Below, piece by piece: positions 30,208-37,892 of a DNA stretch of 64,000 bases (positions are counted from its first letter, which is position 1; each line of letters opens with the position of its first letter). The notes beneath the pieces are model-generated. The model was not told the DNA's origin, made no database searches, and saw only the letters and a list, made by a program, of their open reading frames with translations. The stretch covers positions 556,106-620,105 of the forward strand of contig NZ_JADCJZ010000002.1 of NCBI RefSeq assembly GCF_014982725.1, given 5' to 3'. Made by a program: the position numbers and the translations under genes. Origin of the DNA: Thermophilibacter gallinarum. Lineage in GTDB: Bacteria > Actinomycetota > Coriobacteriia > Coriobacteriales > Atopobiaceae.

Positions 30208-31074
30208 TTAGACAGTCCAGCGGCCATCGAGAAGACGGCAGAACCCCTCGCTTTCCAGCTCTTTCAGCAGCGAGCGGACGTTCTTCTCGGTGAGCGGCGC
30301 TCTCTTGGCCGCGACCTCGACCGCGTTCAGCTCGTCGAGAAGGACCTCGAGCGCGGCGCCGCCCTCGGGCGCATGGGCGAGAAGGACGCGCAGCAGCTCC
30401 GCGCGCTTCTGGCGGTGCGAGCCTTCGAAGCGCGACTGGCGCGCGTGCCCCCGCGAGCGCCGGGACGGGTTGGGGACGCTCCGCTTGAGGTAGGCGCCGT
30501 AGTCGAGGAGCGCGTAGTACCAGGCGCGCGGGTCGTCGGCGGGGTCGCTCGCGTCGTCGGGGCAGGTGGCCCGCAGGATGGGCACGAGCTCGCGGTCCGG
30601 AACGGACTCCGCGTCGGGAAAGAGCTCGTGGAGCAGGACCGAGCGCACGTTGGTCTCCAGGTAGACGGCAGGCAGGTCAAAGGCAAAGGCGCGGATGCCG
30701 GCCGCCGTGGCGGGCCCCACGCCGGGGAGCGCCTCGAGGGCCGCGGCCTCGGTCGGGAGCGCGCCGCCGAGCGCGGACACAGCCTGCGCGGCGCGGTGCA
30801 GCGCGAGGGCGCGCCGGTTGTAGCCGAGCCCCTGCCACTCGTCCAGGACGTCAGCGGGCGCCGCCGCCGCGAGCGCGTCGGGCGTGGGGAAGCGCTCCAG
30901 CCAGCGCTGCCAGCGGCCGTCCACGCGCGAGGTCTGCGTCTGCTGGAGCATGACCTCCGAGATCCAGACGGCATAGGGGTCGCGCGTGCGGCGCCACGGG
31001 AGGTCGCGGTAGAGCTCGCGCCCGCGCTCCAGCACGAGGGCGCGGAAGGCGAGAAGGTCGGCGTCGTCCGTCAT
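30208..31074 (-). CDS. mutY: MutY-like adenine glycosylase without Fe-S cluster
   Basis: The 288-residue HhH-GPD protein aligns with MutY: WRRTRDPYAVWISEVMLQQTQTSRV with the catalytic Glu, LPGVGPATAAGIRAFAF, then YLETNVRSVL where MutY has Asp (here Glu). The four Cys of the usual 4Fe-4S loop are missing and replaced by an Arg/Ser-rich stretch (PSRRSRGHARQSRFEG). The C-terminal 50 residues look like a small winged helix rather than the MutY Nudix-like domain. It should remove adenine opposite 8-oxoguanine, but the Asp-to-Glu change makes activity uncertain. It overlaps the Rrf2 gene by 4 bp. Confidence 0.82.
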   Translation of the reverse strand: MTDDADLLAFRALVLERGRELYRDLPWRRTRDPYAVWISEVMLQQTQTSRVDGRWQRWLERFPTPDALAAAAPADVLDEWQGLGYNRRALALHRAAQAVSALGGALPTEAAALEALPGVGPATAAGIRAFAFDLPAVYLETNVRSVLLHELFPDAESVPDRELVPILRATCPDDASDPADDPRAWYYALLDYGAYLKRSVPNPSRRSRGHARQSRFEGSHRQKRAELLRVLLAHAPEGGAALEVLLDELNAVEVAAKRAPLTEKNVRSLLKELESEGFCRLLDGRWTV

Positions 31075-31589
31075 GCGTCGGCGCCGTCGTCCGGGGCGGT
31101 CTCGGCCTCGGCCTCGACGGCCGCCGCACGCGCCTCGTCCTCGGGCAGCAGCTCGAAGTCGCCGCGCAGCACCGGCGAGCGGCCCTCGACGATCAGGTCG
31201 TAGAGCGTCACCTTGGAGAAGAACGCACGGAGCATGTGCTCGGCGTTGCACCACACCGGCGAGTAGTGGCAGTGCGGCAGGTTGGGGCACGGGTTGCCGC
31301 AGCCGTCCGCGTTGTGGCAGCCGGAGAAGCAGATCTCGCCCTGCACGGCCTCGACGACCTGCAGCAGCGTGGTCTCGCGGGGGTCGACGGCGAGGCGCAT
31401 GCCGCCGTTGGCGCCGCGCGTGTTGGTGACCAGGCCCGCGACCGCGAGGTCGTGCTGGATCGACCGCGCGAACGAGTACGGGACGCCGCTCTCGCTCGCC
31501 GCCGTGCGCACCGACACGACGCCGTCGGGGTTCTCCACCAGCGCGGCGATCATGCGCAGCGCGTAGTCGGTCTTCTTGGAGATGTCCAT
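31071..31589 (-). CDS. Rrf2-family transcription regulator, Cys-rich
   Basis: The 172-residue protein has an Rrf2 winged helix (MDISKKTDYALRMIAALVENPDGVVSVRTAASESGVPYSFARSIQHDL, GANGGMRL) and a segment with six Cys in about 30 residues (C-x3-C-x5-C-x3-C-x5-C-x6-C, plus several His). IscR and NsrR use three Cys to hold an Fe-S cluster; six suggest a different cluster or an added zinc site. It probably senses iron, NO or redox state. mutY is translationally coupled behind it. Confidence 0.9.
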   Translation of the reverse strand: MDISKKTDYALRMIAALVENPDGVVSVRTAASESGVPYSFARSIQHDLAVAGLVTNTRGANGGMRLAVDPRETTLLQVVEAVQGEICFSGCHNADGCGNPCPNLPHCHYSPVWCNAEHMLRAFFSKVTLYDLIVEGRSPVLRGDFELLPEDEARAAAVEAEAETAPDDGADA

Positions 31590-31610
31590 GGTCCCTCCGC
31601 CTCCCGTCGG

Positions 31611-32303
31611 CTAGTCGTCCCAGTCGAGCACGGGCCAGCCGCGGCGCCGCGCGCTTATGGCCAGCGTCTTGCCCGGGCACACGGCGCGCGCCTCCCGCGC
31701 GGCCTCGAGCAGCGGCGCATCGGTGTGGTGGTCGGCGTACGCGCACTCGAGCACCCAGCGCCCCTCCCCGAGATGGGAGTCGCACCACCGCTCGACCGCG
31801 CGGCACTTCTCGTCGCCCGCCACCACCGGGCCGTCGACGCGCCCGGTGTAGAGGCCCCGCTCGTCGCGCTCCATGCGCGTGGCGACGAAGCCGTCCGCCC
31901 CCATCCTGCGCGCCGCGACCTCGGCGATGGGCTCGAAGGTCGCGGAGACGAGAAGGACGAGGAGCCCCCGCTCGTGGCAGCGGGCCACCTCGGCGAGCGC
32001 CTGCGGCCGGTAGAGCGGGGCGAGGACCTCGTCGTGGAAGTGCGTCATGAGGGCGTCGACGTCCTCCGAGGTGCGGCCGCGCAGCGCGCCGAAGACGACC
32101 TCGCGGGCCTCGTCCTGGCGGAACGGCAGGTGGAGCTTGTAGCGGATGCCCCACCAGGCGAGCCGCGCCAGGCGGGCCGGGGACATCATGCCGTGGGAGA
32201 AGAGGTAGCGCGTGAACAGGGACCCCGACTGACCGTCGATGGAGGTGCCATCGAAGTCGAAGACCGCGACCTTCTGTTGCTGCGCGCCGACACTGGACTG
32301 CAT
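31611..32303 (-). CDS. HAD phosphatase, SerB-like (HAD-IB)
   Basis: The 230-residue protein starts with VAVFDFDGTSIDGQSGSLFTRYL (motif I), has LLVLLVSATFEPIAEVAA (motif II), a GDEKCRAVERW Lys and YADHHTDAPLLEAA near the C-terminus in place of the usual GDSxxD. HAD-IB members include phosphoserine phosphatase and lipid-phosphate phosphatases; the substrate is unclear. The ATG at 32303 follows GGAG. Confidence 0.88.
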   Translation of the reverse strand: MQSSVGAQQQKVAVFDFDGTSIDGQSGSLFTRYLFSHGMMSPARLARLAWWGIRYKLHLPFRQDEAREVVFGALRGRTSEDVDALMTHFHDEVLAPLYRPQALAEVARCHERGLLVLLVSATFEPIAEVAARRMGADGFVATRMERDERGLYTGRVDGPVVAGDEKCRAVERWCDSHLGEGRWVLECAYADHHTDAPLLEAAREARAVCPGKTLAISARRRGWPVLDWDD

Positions 32304-32421
32304 GGGCGCTCCGTTCCTCGAGCGATGCGTCACCGATATGATAGCGCGAGCGGACAATTGCGGGGCGCGCGAGACGGTGACAGGCGGGTCCGGGGCCCTC
32401 TTCGGTCGGCGCGCGGCGGCT

Positions 32422-32448
32422 AAAAAAAGGGGCCCTTGCGGGCCCCTT
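32422..32448 (-). terminator. Intrinsic terminator of tRNA-Asp
   Basis: AAGGGGCCC and its complement around a 4-base loop, with a 7-base T-run on the minus strand, 12 bp after the tRNA end. Confidence 0.92.
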
Positions 32449-32459
32449 GACGGTGCAAA

Positions 32460-32536
32460 TGGCGGGATGTAAGGGACTCGAACCCTCGACCTCCGACGTG
32501 ACAGGCCGGCGCTCTAACCAGCTGAGCTAACACCCC
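32460..32536 (-). tRNA. tRNA-Asp (GTC)
   Basis: A 77-base cloverleaf with encoded CCA. The acceptor stem is GGGGTGT/ACATCCC, the D stem GCTC/GAGC, the anticodon stem CCGGC/GTCGG with loop CTGTCAC (anticodon GTC), and the T arm carries TTCGAGT. It has its own terminator and no neighbouring tRNA genes. Confidence 0.96.
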
Positions 32537-32633
32537 GTTCGCTTTGCGCGGAAGTTATTCTCTCATACGGTTTCGGCCATGGCAAGGGGCAATCTCAAAA
32601 AAATTTGGCCGGGGCCTTGCGACGGCCCGGGCG

Positions 32634-33647
32634 CTACTTGCTGGCCTTGTCGAACTCGTCCTTGAAGGAGCCGAACATCTTGCCGAGGGAGCCGAGCTGC
32701 TTGCCGGCAGCACGGGCGACCTTGTCGCCGGTCGATGCGGGCTTCTTTGCGGCGGGCTTGGGCGCGGACTTGGGTGCGGCGGCCTTCTTCGTGGCGGGCG
32801 CGTAGGTCTTGGGGGCCGCCTGACGAGGGGCGTCCTTCGGGTCGACGCCCTTCTCGGCGATCCGCTGGACGGGCTTCTCGACACGCACGTCGGCGGCGGG
32901 GACCTGGGGCACGGCGGGCGGCTGGTCCTCCGGCTCGGTGGCGTCGGCGATGGCGCGCTTTGCCTTGCCGAGCGCGCGGCCCAGGGCGAACGAGCCCTTG
33001 TCCACGGCCTCCCCGGCCGCGGCGCCGACCTTCTTGCCCACCTTGGACGCCCCGGCCTTGGCGCGCGCGTAGCCCTCGCCGGCCGCGCCGGCCAGGCCGC
33101 CGTCCAGCTCGACACTCTTCTCGCCGGGCTCCACGATCATGAAGCCGTCGCGGTAGCCGCGGACCATGTCGGGCGTGATCACGAACGAGCCGATGAGCGC
33201 GCGGGCCATGCCGCCGTCGGCCGTGAAGAAGCGGGTGACGGCGCCGGTCCTCTCGTCGTACTCCGCGTCGGAGACGTAGCCGAGCGCCTTGCCGGCCGTG
33301 GTCTTGGCATCCATGCCGGACCACATGATGCAGCGGTCCCAGTCCAGGTCGAGGCGACGCAGCGCGGCGTCGTCCAGGCCGTCATCGGCGCGCGTCACCA
33401 GGACGGTCTTCTCGTCAAGGACGCGGAGGGAGTCCCAGGCGAGAAACGCGTCGGCTCGCTTGATCATGCCGGCCACGTCCGGCCGCTTGATCACGAAGCC
33501 GGCCACGTGCTTGCCATCCGGCGTGAACAGGGCGGCGCGCACGCGGCCGAACTTGGTGTACTTGTCTGTGACGGTGCCATCCTTGGCCGTGGTCGTCTTC
33601 TTGTGGAGGAGGACCCTGCGGCCGGTGAGGGAGCTGACCCTGAGCAC
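32634..33647 (-). CDS. PRC-barrel domain protein with basic Lys/Ala tail
   Basis: The 337-residue protein has two PRC-barrel-like parts (VSSLTGRRVLLH with FGRVRAALFTPDGKHVAGFVI; GKALGYVSDAEYDERTGAVTRFF), then an Ala/Gly/Lys-rich region and a Pro/Lys/Ala tail. PRC-barrels are small beta domains that bind RNA, protein or membrane partners. GTG at 33647 lies 4 bp after the YtxH-like stop, with GAGG upstream. Together with the YtxH-like and CphA-N-like genes it looks like an envelope or stress unit, which is inference. Confidence 0.78.
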   Translation of the reverse strand: MLRVSSLTGRRVLLHKKTTTAKDGTVTDKYTKFGRVRAALFTPDGKHVAGFVIKRPDVAGMIKRADAFLAWDSLRVLDEKTVLVTRADDGLDDAALRRLDLDWDRCIMWSGMDAKTTAGKALGYVSDAEYDERTGAVTRFFTADGGMARALIGSFVITPDMVRGYRDGFMIVEPGEKSVELDGGLAGAAGEGYARAKAGASKVGKKVGAAAGEAVDKGSFALGRALGKAKRAIADATEPEDQPPAVPQVPAADVRVEKPVQRIAEKGVDPKDAPRQAAPKTYAPATKKAAAPKSAPKPAAKKPASTGDKVARAAGKQLGSLGKMFGSFKDEFDKASK

Positions 33648-33651
33648 GCGC

Positions 33652-34101
33652 CTAGGCCTCGGCGGTCTCGTCGTCGGCGTCGACGACCTCGACGTGGACG
33701 GCCTCGGCGGCCTGCTCGGCGGGGGCGGCGGCGTCGGCCATGGCGGAGACGCGGTCGGCGACGGTGGCGGCGGCATCCTTGACCTGGTCGGAGGCGTTGG
33801 CCACGACGTCGGAGAGGGAGTCGCGGAGCTGGTCCATGCGCTCGCGGGCGAGGTCGACCTTGGCGCGGAGCTCGTCGGTCTTGGCGTCCACGACGGGGCG
33901 GACGGCGCTGAACTTGTCGCTCACGACGCTGGCGCCGCGCTCGTAGGTGTCAACGGCGGAGTCCCAAGCGTCGTTCATGGCGTCCGCGGCCATGGCGCGG
34001 CTCTCGGCGCCGGAGCGCGGAGCGAGCATGACGCCTGCGACGACGCCGGCGGCGGCGCCGACGATGCTGCCAAGGATAAAGCCGACGGTCTTCTTACTCA
34101 T
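33652..34101 (-). CDS. YtxH-like membrane-anchored helical protein
   Basis: 149 residues: an N-terminal glycine-rich membrane helix (VGFILGSIVGAAAGVVAGVMLAPRSG), then amphipathic helices with alternating charges, and an acidic C-terminus. This is the layout of YtxH-domain general stress proteins. AGGAGGATCC lies before the ATG. The PRC-barrel gene begins directly behind it. Confidence 0.85.
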   Translation of the reverse strand: MSKKTVGFILGSIVGAAAGVVAGVMLAPRSGAESRAMAADAMNDAWDSAVDTYERGASVVSDKFSAVRPVVDAKTDELRAKVDLARERMDQLRDSLSDVVANASDQVKDAAATVADRVSAMADAAAPAEQAAEAVHVEVVDADDETAEA

Positions 34102-34147
34102 TGGATCCTCCTGTCAGTGTGGCTTGCGGGCGCGGAGCGCGGATGCG

Positions 34148-34879
34148 CTAGCGGATGGGGTGGGGGCGCGGGACCGCGTTCAGGTCCCAGGGGCTGGGGG
34201 CGGAGGGGGGCTCCTCCTCGGAGGGCTGATCCTCGGGGAGCTCGGCGTCGTCGGGGACGGGCTCCTCGGCGGCGGGCTCGGAGTCGGTCGGGGCCTCGGG
34301 CTCCTCGGACTCGGAAGCCGGCTCGGGCTCGGCGTCGGCCGGCGCCTCCTCCACGGGGGCGGGCTCGGGCTCCTCGGCCGCGGCCTCGTCGTTCTTCTCG
34401 CCCTCCTGGTCGGAGGCGCTCTCGACCAGGGCGACCAGGCCGCCGACGATGGCGTCCACGTCCGGGCGAGGATCGCCGCCGCCGGAGTAGGCCCACTGGA
34501 GGACCCAGGCGGCGCTGGAGAGCGCGCCGGCGACGAGCACGTCGTCCACGCAGCTGAGCGTGACCTCGTAGGTGCGCTCGTCGGTCTGGACGGTGCGGCC
34601 GCTGGAGACGTCGCCGGCGATGTCCGTCTGGGCAAGGAGCTCAACGGTGACGTGCTCGAGCAGGTGGGCGAGCTCGGTGTCGGCCGCGACCTCGCCGAAG
34701 GTGGGGGCGGCGTCACCGAGGCAGACGTGGTCGGCGAGGGCGGGCATGAGGTCGAGGACGAGCTCCGTCGCCTCGGGGTTCTCGCTCGTCATGAGCGGGG
34801 CGCTGGGCGCGAGCTCGACGACCGCCGTCAGCGCGCGCGGCCCGATGGTGACCTTCTTGAAGTCGAACAGCTGAGCCAT
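34148..34879 (-). CDS. Stand-alone cyanophycin-synthetase N-domain-like protein
   Basis: The 243-residue protein has about 140 folded residues and a disordered Glu/Pro/Ala tail. The folded part resembles the N-terminal domain of cyanophycin synthetase: TELAHLLEHVTVELLAQTDIAGDVSSGRT and YEVTLSCVDDVLVAGAL. The ATP-grasp and Mur-ligase domains are absent. In CphA this domain binds the growing polymer, so the protein may bind a peptide or partner; its actual role is unknown. Confidence 0.55.
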   Translation of the reverse strand: MAQLFDFKKVTIGPRALTAVVELAPSAPLMTSENPEATELVLDLMPALADHVCLGDAAPTFGEVAADTELAHLLEHVTVELLAQTDIAGDVSSGRTVQTDERTYEVTLSCVDDVLVAGALSSAAWVLQWAYSGGGDPRPDVDAIVGGLVALVESASDQEGEKNDEAAAEEPEPAPVEEAPADAEPEPASESEEPEAPTDSEPAAEEPVPDDAELPEDQPSEEEPPSAPSPWDLNAVPRPHPIR

Positions 34880-34971
34880 GTGCGGCTCCCTCTCGTCTCG
34901 GTCCGCGCGGCGCGCGGGCGTGGTCCTCGTACCATTGTAATGAAACGGGCGGGCGAAGCCGCCTGCCGGGC

Positions 34972-36318
34972 CTACTCCTTCTCCGGGGCGGCGGGCTTCT
35001 CTCCGTCAGCGTCGTCCTCGGCGTCCTCGGCCGGGGGCTCGGGGGCGACGACGCGCAGCATCGAGAGACGACGGCCGCGCATGGACTGCACACGGAACTG
35101 ATACCCATCTTTGACGAAGACATCGCCGGGATGCGGGAGCTTGTCGGCCTGGTCCAGGACGAAGCCGGCGATGGTCTCGAACTCCTCGGAGTCCTCGACG
35201 GGCCAGCCGAGCTCGATGGCGTCGTCGATGGAGAAGCGGCCGTCGACGAGCCACTCGCACTCGGAGAGCTGCGTGAGGTACTTGTTGTCGGGGTCGAACT
35301 CGTCCTCGATCTCGCCGACGACCTCCTCGACGATGTCCTCGATCGTGATGACGCCGGCGGTTCCGCCGTACTCGTCCACGACGATCACCATCTGGTCGTG
35401 GCTGGACTGCATCTCGGAGAGCAGCGGGATGATGTCCTTGGTGTCCGGGACGAAGCTGGCGGTACGGGCGTGGCGCGCCACGGGGTCGGCGGCGCGGCCC
35501 TCGTCGAGGATGGGGCTGATGATGTCCTTGATGTGCGCGACGCCCACGATGCGGTCGACGGACTCGTGGTAGACCGGGATGCGGGAGTAGCCGGTGCGGC
35601 GCATGATGGCGAGCACCTCGGAGAGCGTGGCCGTGTCCTCGACGGCGGTCATGTCCACGCGTGGGATCATGACCTCGCGGGCGATGGTGTCGCCGAGCTC
35701 GATGACCTCGTGAATCATGGACTTCTCCTGGTCGGAGAGCTCGTCGGCGTCGGCGACCATGTACTTGATCTCCTCCTCGGAGACGCTGTCGCGCTCGTCG
35801 GCGGACTTGATGCCCAGCAGCGCGGAGAGGCCGTTGGCGGACTTGGCCGTGAGCCAGACCAGCGGGCGGGCGATGGTCATGAAGCCGCGGATGGGGCCGG
35901 CGACCGACTTGGCGGTGCGCTCGGCGTCGGAGAGGGCGATGCGCTTGGGAACGAGCTCGCCCACGACGATGGAGAGGTAGGAGACCGCGAGGGTGATGAG
36001 CACCGGGGCCAGGGGGACGGCGATGCCCGCGGGCATGCCGAGGCTCATGAACCAGTTGCCGAGCGGGTCGGAGAGGCTCGTGCTCGCGAACGCGGAGGAC
36101 GCGAAGCCCACGAGCGTGATGGCGACCTGAATGGTGGCGAGGAACTGCTCAGAGTTGGAGCCGAGGTCGAGGGCGGCGCGCGCCTTGCGGTCTCCCTCCT
36201 CAGCCTCCGGCTCGAGCACTGCCCTCTTGGCGCTCACTACGGCAAGCTCGGACATCGAGAAATAGCCGTTGGCCAGCGTGAGCAGGAAAGTGACCACAAT
36301 AGATATCGCTACGTCCAT
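34972..36318 (-). CDS. CNNM/CorC-type membrane protein with CBS pair
   Basis: The 448-residue protein has a DUF21/CNNM membrane domain with three to four helices (ISIVVTFLLTLANGYFSMSELA, VLITLAVSYLSIVVGELVPKRIAL), a CBS pair (VMIPRVDMTAV, YSRIPVYHESVDRIVGVAHIKDII, QMVIVVDEYGGTAGVITIEDIVEEVVGEI) and a CorC/HlyC C-terminal domain. These proteins are linked to magnesium or other divalent-metal export. The gene stands alone. Confidence 0.93.
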   Translation of the reverse strand: MDVAISIVVTFLLTLANGYFSMSELAVVSAKRAVLEPEAEEGDRKARAALDLGSNSEQFLATIQVAITLVGFASSAFASTSLSDPLGNWFMSLGMPAGIAVPLAPVLITLAVSYLSIVVGELVPKRIALSDAERTAKSVAGPIRGFMTIARPLVWLTAKSANGLSALLGIKSADERDSVSEEEIKYMVADADELSDQEKSMIHEVIELGDTIAREVMIPRVDMTAVEDTATLSEVLAIMRRTGYSRIPVYHESVDRIVGVAHIKDIISPILDEGRAADPVARHARTASFVPDTKDIIPLLSEMQSSHDQMVIVVDEYGGTAGVITIEDIVEEVVGEIEDEFDPDNKYLTQLSECEWLVDGRFSIDDAIELGWPVEDSEEFETIAGFVLDQADKLPHPGDVFVKDGYQFRVQSMRGRRLSMLRVVAPEPPAEDAEDDADGEKPAAPEKE

Positions 36319-36712
36319 GCGCTTGTGCGCAACCTCCTTGGTCGGATGTCAGATACGTGCCGCGGCAGGGACGCTGGCGCCGTCGACACAACGGGATAAT
36401 TTTAGCAGGTCGCTGATTCGCACGCACCATACGCCCCTTGTTGACCCCTGGGGCACTCCGCGTTTCCGCAAAACCGTCGCTCGTGCAACATCGAGCGCCC
36501 TCCTGAACCAAAACAGCCCTTCGTGCAACACAGGATCAGCTTCCTTACTCCAATCCGATGAGCAATAATCACATTTGCCCAGATAACTGATTTCAGATTG
36601 TATGGGTATTCTTCCCCAAGGCGATTTTCATGTTGCACGAAGGGCTGTTTTAGATTTCAGCTCAACACAATGTTGCACGAGAGGGCGTTTTGGAATGCCC
36701 GTTCCCAAGCCG
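36319..36712. other. Gene-free gap with four-site repeat
   Basis: No gene is visible. 36319-36460 is the 5' region of the CNNM-type gene. The rest is the four-site inverted element at 36470-36691, which lies immediately behind nuclease paralogue 2. Confidence 0.7.
36470..36691. repeat. Four-site inverted element, variable part CAACA
   Basis: Direct copies start at 36470 and 36510, reverse copies at 36631 and 36671, again with an exact 40-bp period in each arm. The unit is AAAAC-N(3-5)-YTCGTGCAACA; two facing copies share 21 identical bases (AAAACAGCCCTTCGTGCAAC plus one). The last copy ends 22 bp from the stop codon of nuclease paralogue 2. Architecture and size match the element at 20048-20276. 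Confidence 0.92.
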
Positions 36713-37711
36713 CTAGTCACGAAGCACGCGAATCGCGGACGAAATCTCCTCGGGGCCAAACAGTCGCTCGCGTAAGCGCCGCCGAGCCGCGAGCATCCTC
36801 TCGTTTGGTGGGTTTCGATGCAAACCAAGGCTTGCTTCCAGATCAGTCACAAACAGGTCAAGCTCCGCGTTGCTCCGAAAGGTCCCACGCGTCATGGTGA
36901 CGCAGTCAAGACCCACGGCCTGGTAGGCGCGACGCTTTCTCTCGTCACGGGCTCGTGCGACGGGGTCGCGATGGTACTCGTCGCTGTCATACTCCCCGAC
37001 CGTCCCATCCGGCCACGAGAAGTCGGGACGTGCCGTCCTCTGGCCCAGCACCTCGGCAAGCTCCTCGGGCAGGGAGATAGAAACGTTCATGCGGAACCCT
37101 GGGACACCGGCGCCACCACACAACCGGGTACTTGCCAAGAACACGGCCACATCGGTCTCGCGAGGAGAGTCTGATCCTCCCGCCATGATGTCGAGGGCGC
37201 GCATCGCTCTCGCGGCGCCTCGGATTCCAAGGGCCATCGCTGATCTTGCGTACGCGGACAGCTCCGCTATGTCAACCAAAGGCGGAATCCCATCCACAAA
37301 ACCACGCTCGGAGTCCGCGTCCAGGGCATAGGTGCCGCACAGCTCATAGCCCACCCTTGCCAGGTCGATCTCGTCCATAACTGTTGCAAGCTGCAGGAAC
37401 ATCGGGGCCGGCCGACAGACCAGCACTCCGTCCCCCAGCGGAACGAGATGCTTTTCTGATAGTGGCCCCGACCACACGTGGCTGTTCACTCGCTCGCTGT
37501 TGATACGTGCATCAGCCCTCGGCACCACCACGTCGAGCGGGGGCTCGGTGTTGCAGAGGTTGCAGGCGAGACTCACCTGCTCGGAGAGCGACAGCTCCCG
37601 CGCCCCGTAGATCTTTCCCTCGGGGACCTCGACGATCCGCCCGGGCGCGGCGATGCGCGCCGCCCGCCAGAAGTCCAGCGCCGACTCGAACCCAACCCTT
37701 AGCTCCCTCAC
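36713..37711 (-). CDS. Putative AbiEi/DUF559-like nuclease, paralogue 2
   Basis: 332 residues. The middle resembles the AbiEi-like region of actinobacterial DUF559 proteins (VNSHVWSGPLSEKHLVPLGDGVLVCRPAPMFLQLA in register, then ELCGTYAL). The C-terminal part has SPRETDVAVFL, RPDFSWPDGTVGEYDSDEYH, RARDERKRRAYQAVGLD, giving Asp, Glu, His and Asp-x-x-Arg in Vsr-like order. GTG at 37711 has AGGAGG 5 bp upstream and is preferred to ATG at 37729. A four-site inverted element starts 22 bp after the stop. Function unknown; nuclease fold inferred. Confidence 0.7.
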   Translation of the reverse strand: MRELRVGFESALDFWRAARIAAPGRIVEVPEGKIYGARELSLSEQVSLACNLCNTEPPLDVVVPRADARINSERVNSHVWSGPLSEKHLVPLGDGVLVCRPAPMFLQLATVMDEIDLARVGYELCGTYALDADSERGFVDGIPPLVDIAELSAYARSAMALGIRGAARAMRALDIMAGGSDSPRETDVAVFLASTRLCGGAGVPGFRMNVSISLPEELAEVLGQRTARPDFSWPDGTVGEYDSDEYHRDPVARARDERKRRAYQAVGLDCVTMTRGTFRSNAELDLFVTDLEASLGLHRNPPNERMLAARRRLRERLFGPEEISSAIRVLRD

Positions 37712-37833
37712 GAAACCTCCTTTCGCCATGTACACGAAGATATACGGTATCGAGCGATTCACAAGTGGAGTTTTAGAGTATTTGGTTCGATATGTTTTGC
37801 TTTCTGTGTCAGCTACGTGACAGCTACGCGAAA

Positions 37834-37859
37834 GAAGGCCGCCCATGCGGGCGGCCTTC
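37834..37859. terminator. Terminator hairpin of the flavodiiron gene
   Basis: GAAGGCCGCCC and its exact complement with a 4-base loop, 34 bp behind the flavodiiron stop, followed by a pyrimidine-rich stretch on the minus strand. Confidence 0.8.
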
Positions 37860-37892
37860 TCACAATCGCGTACGTTCTGTTCCGTGGCGGCG

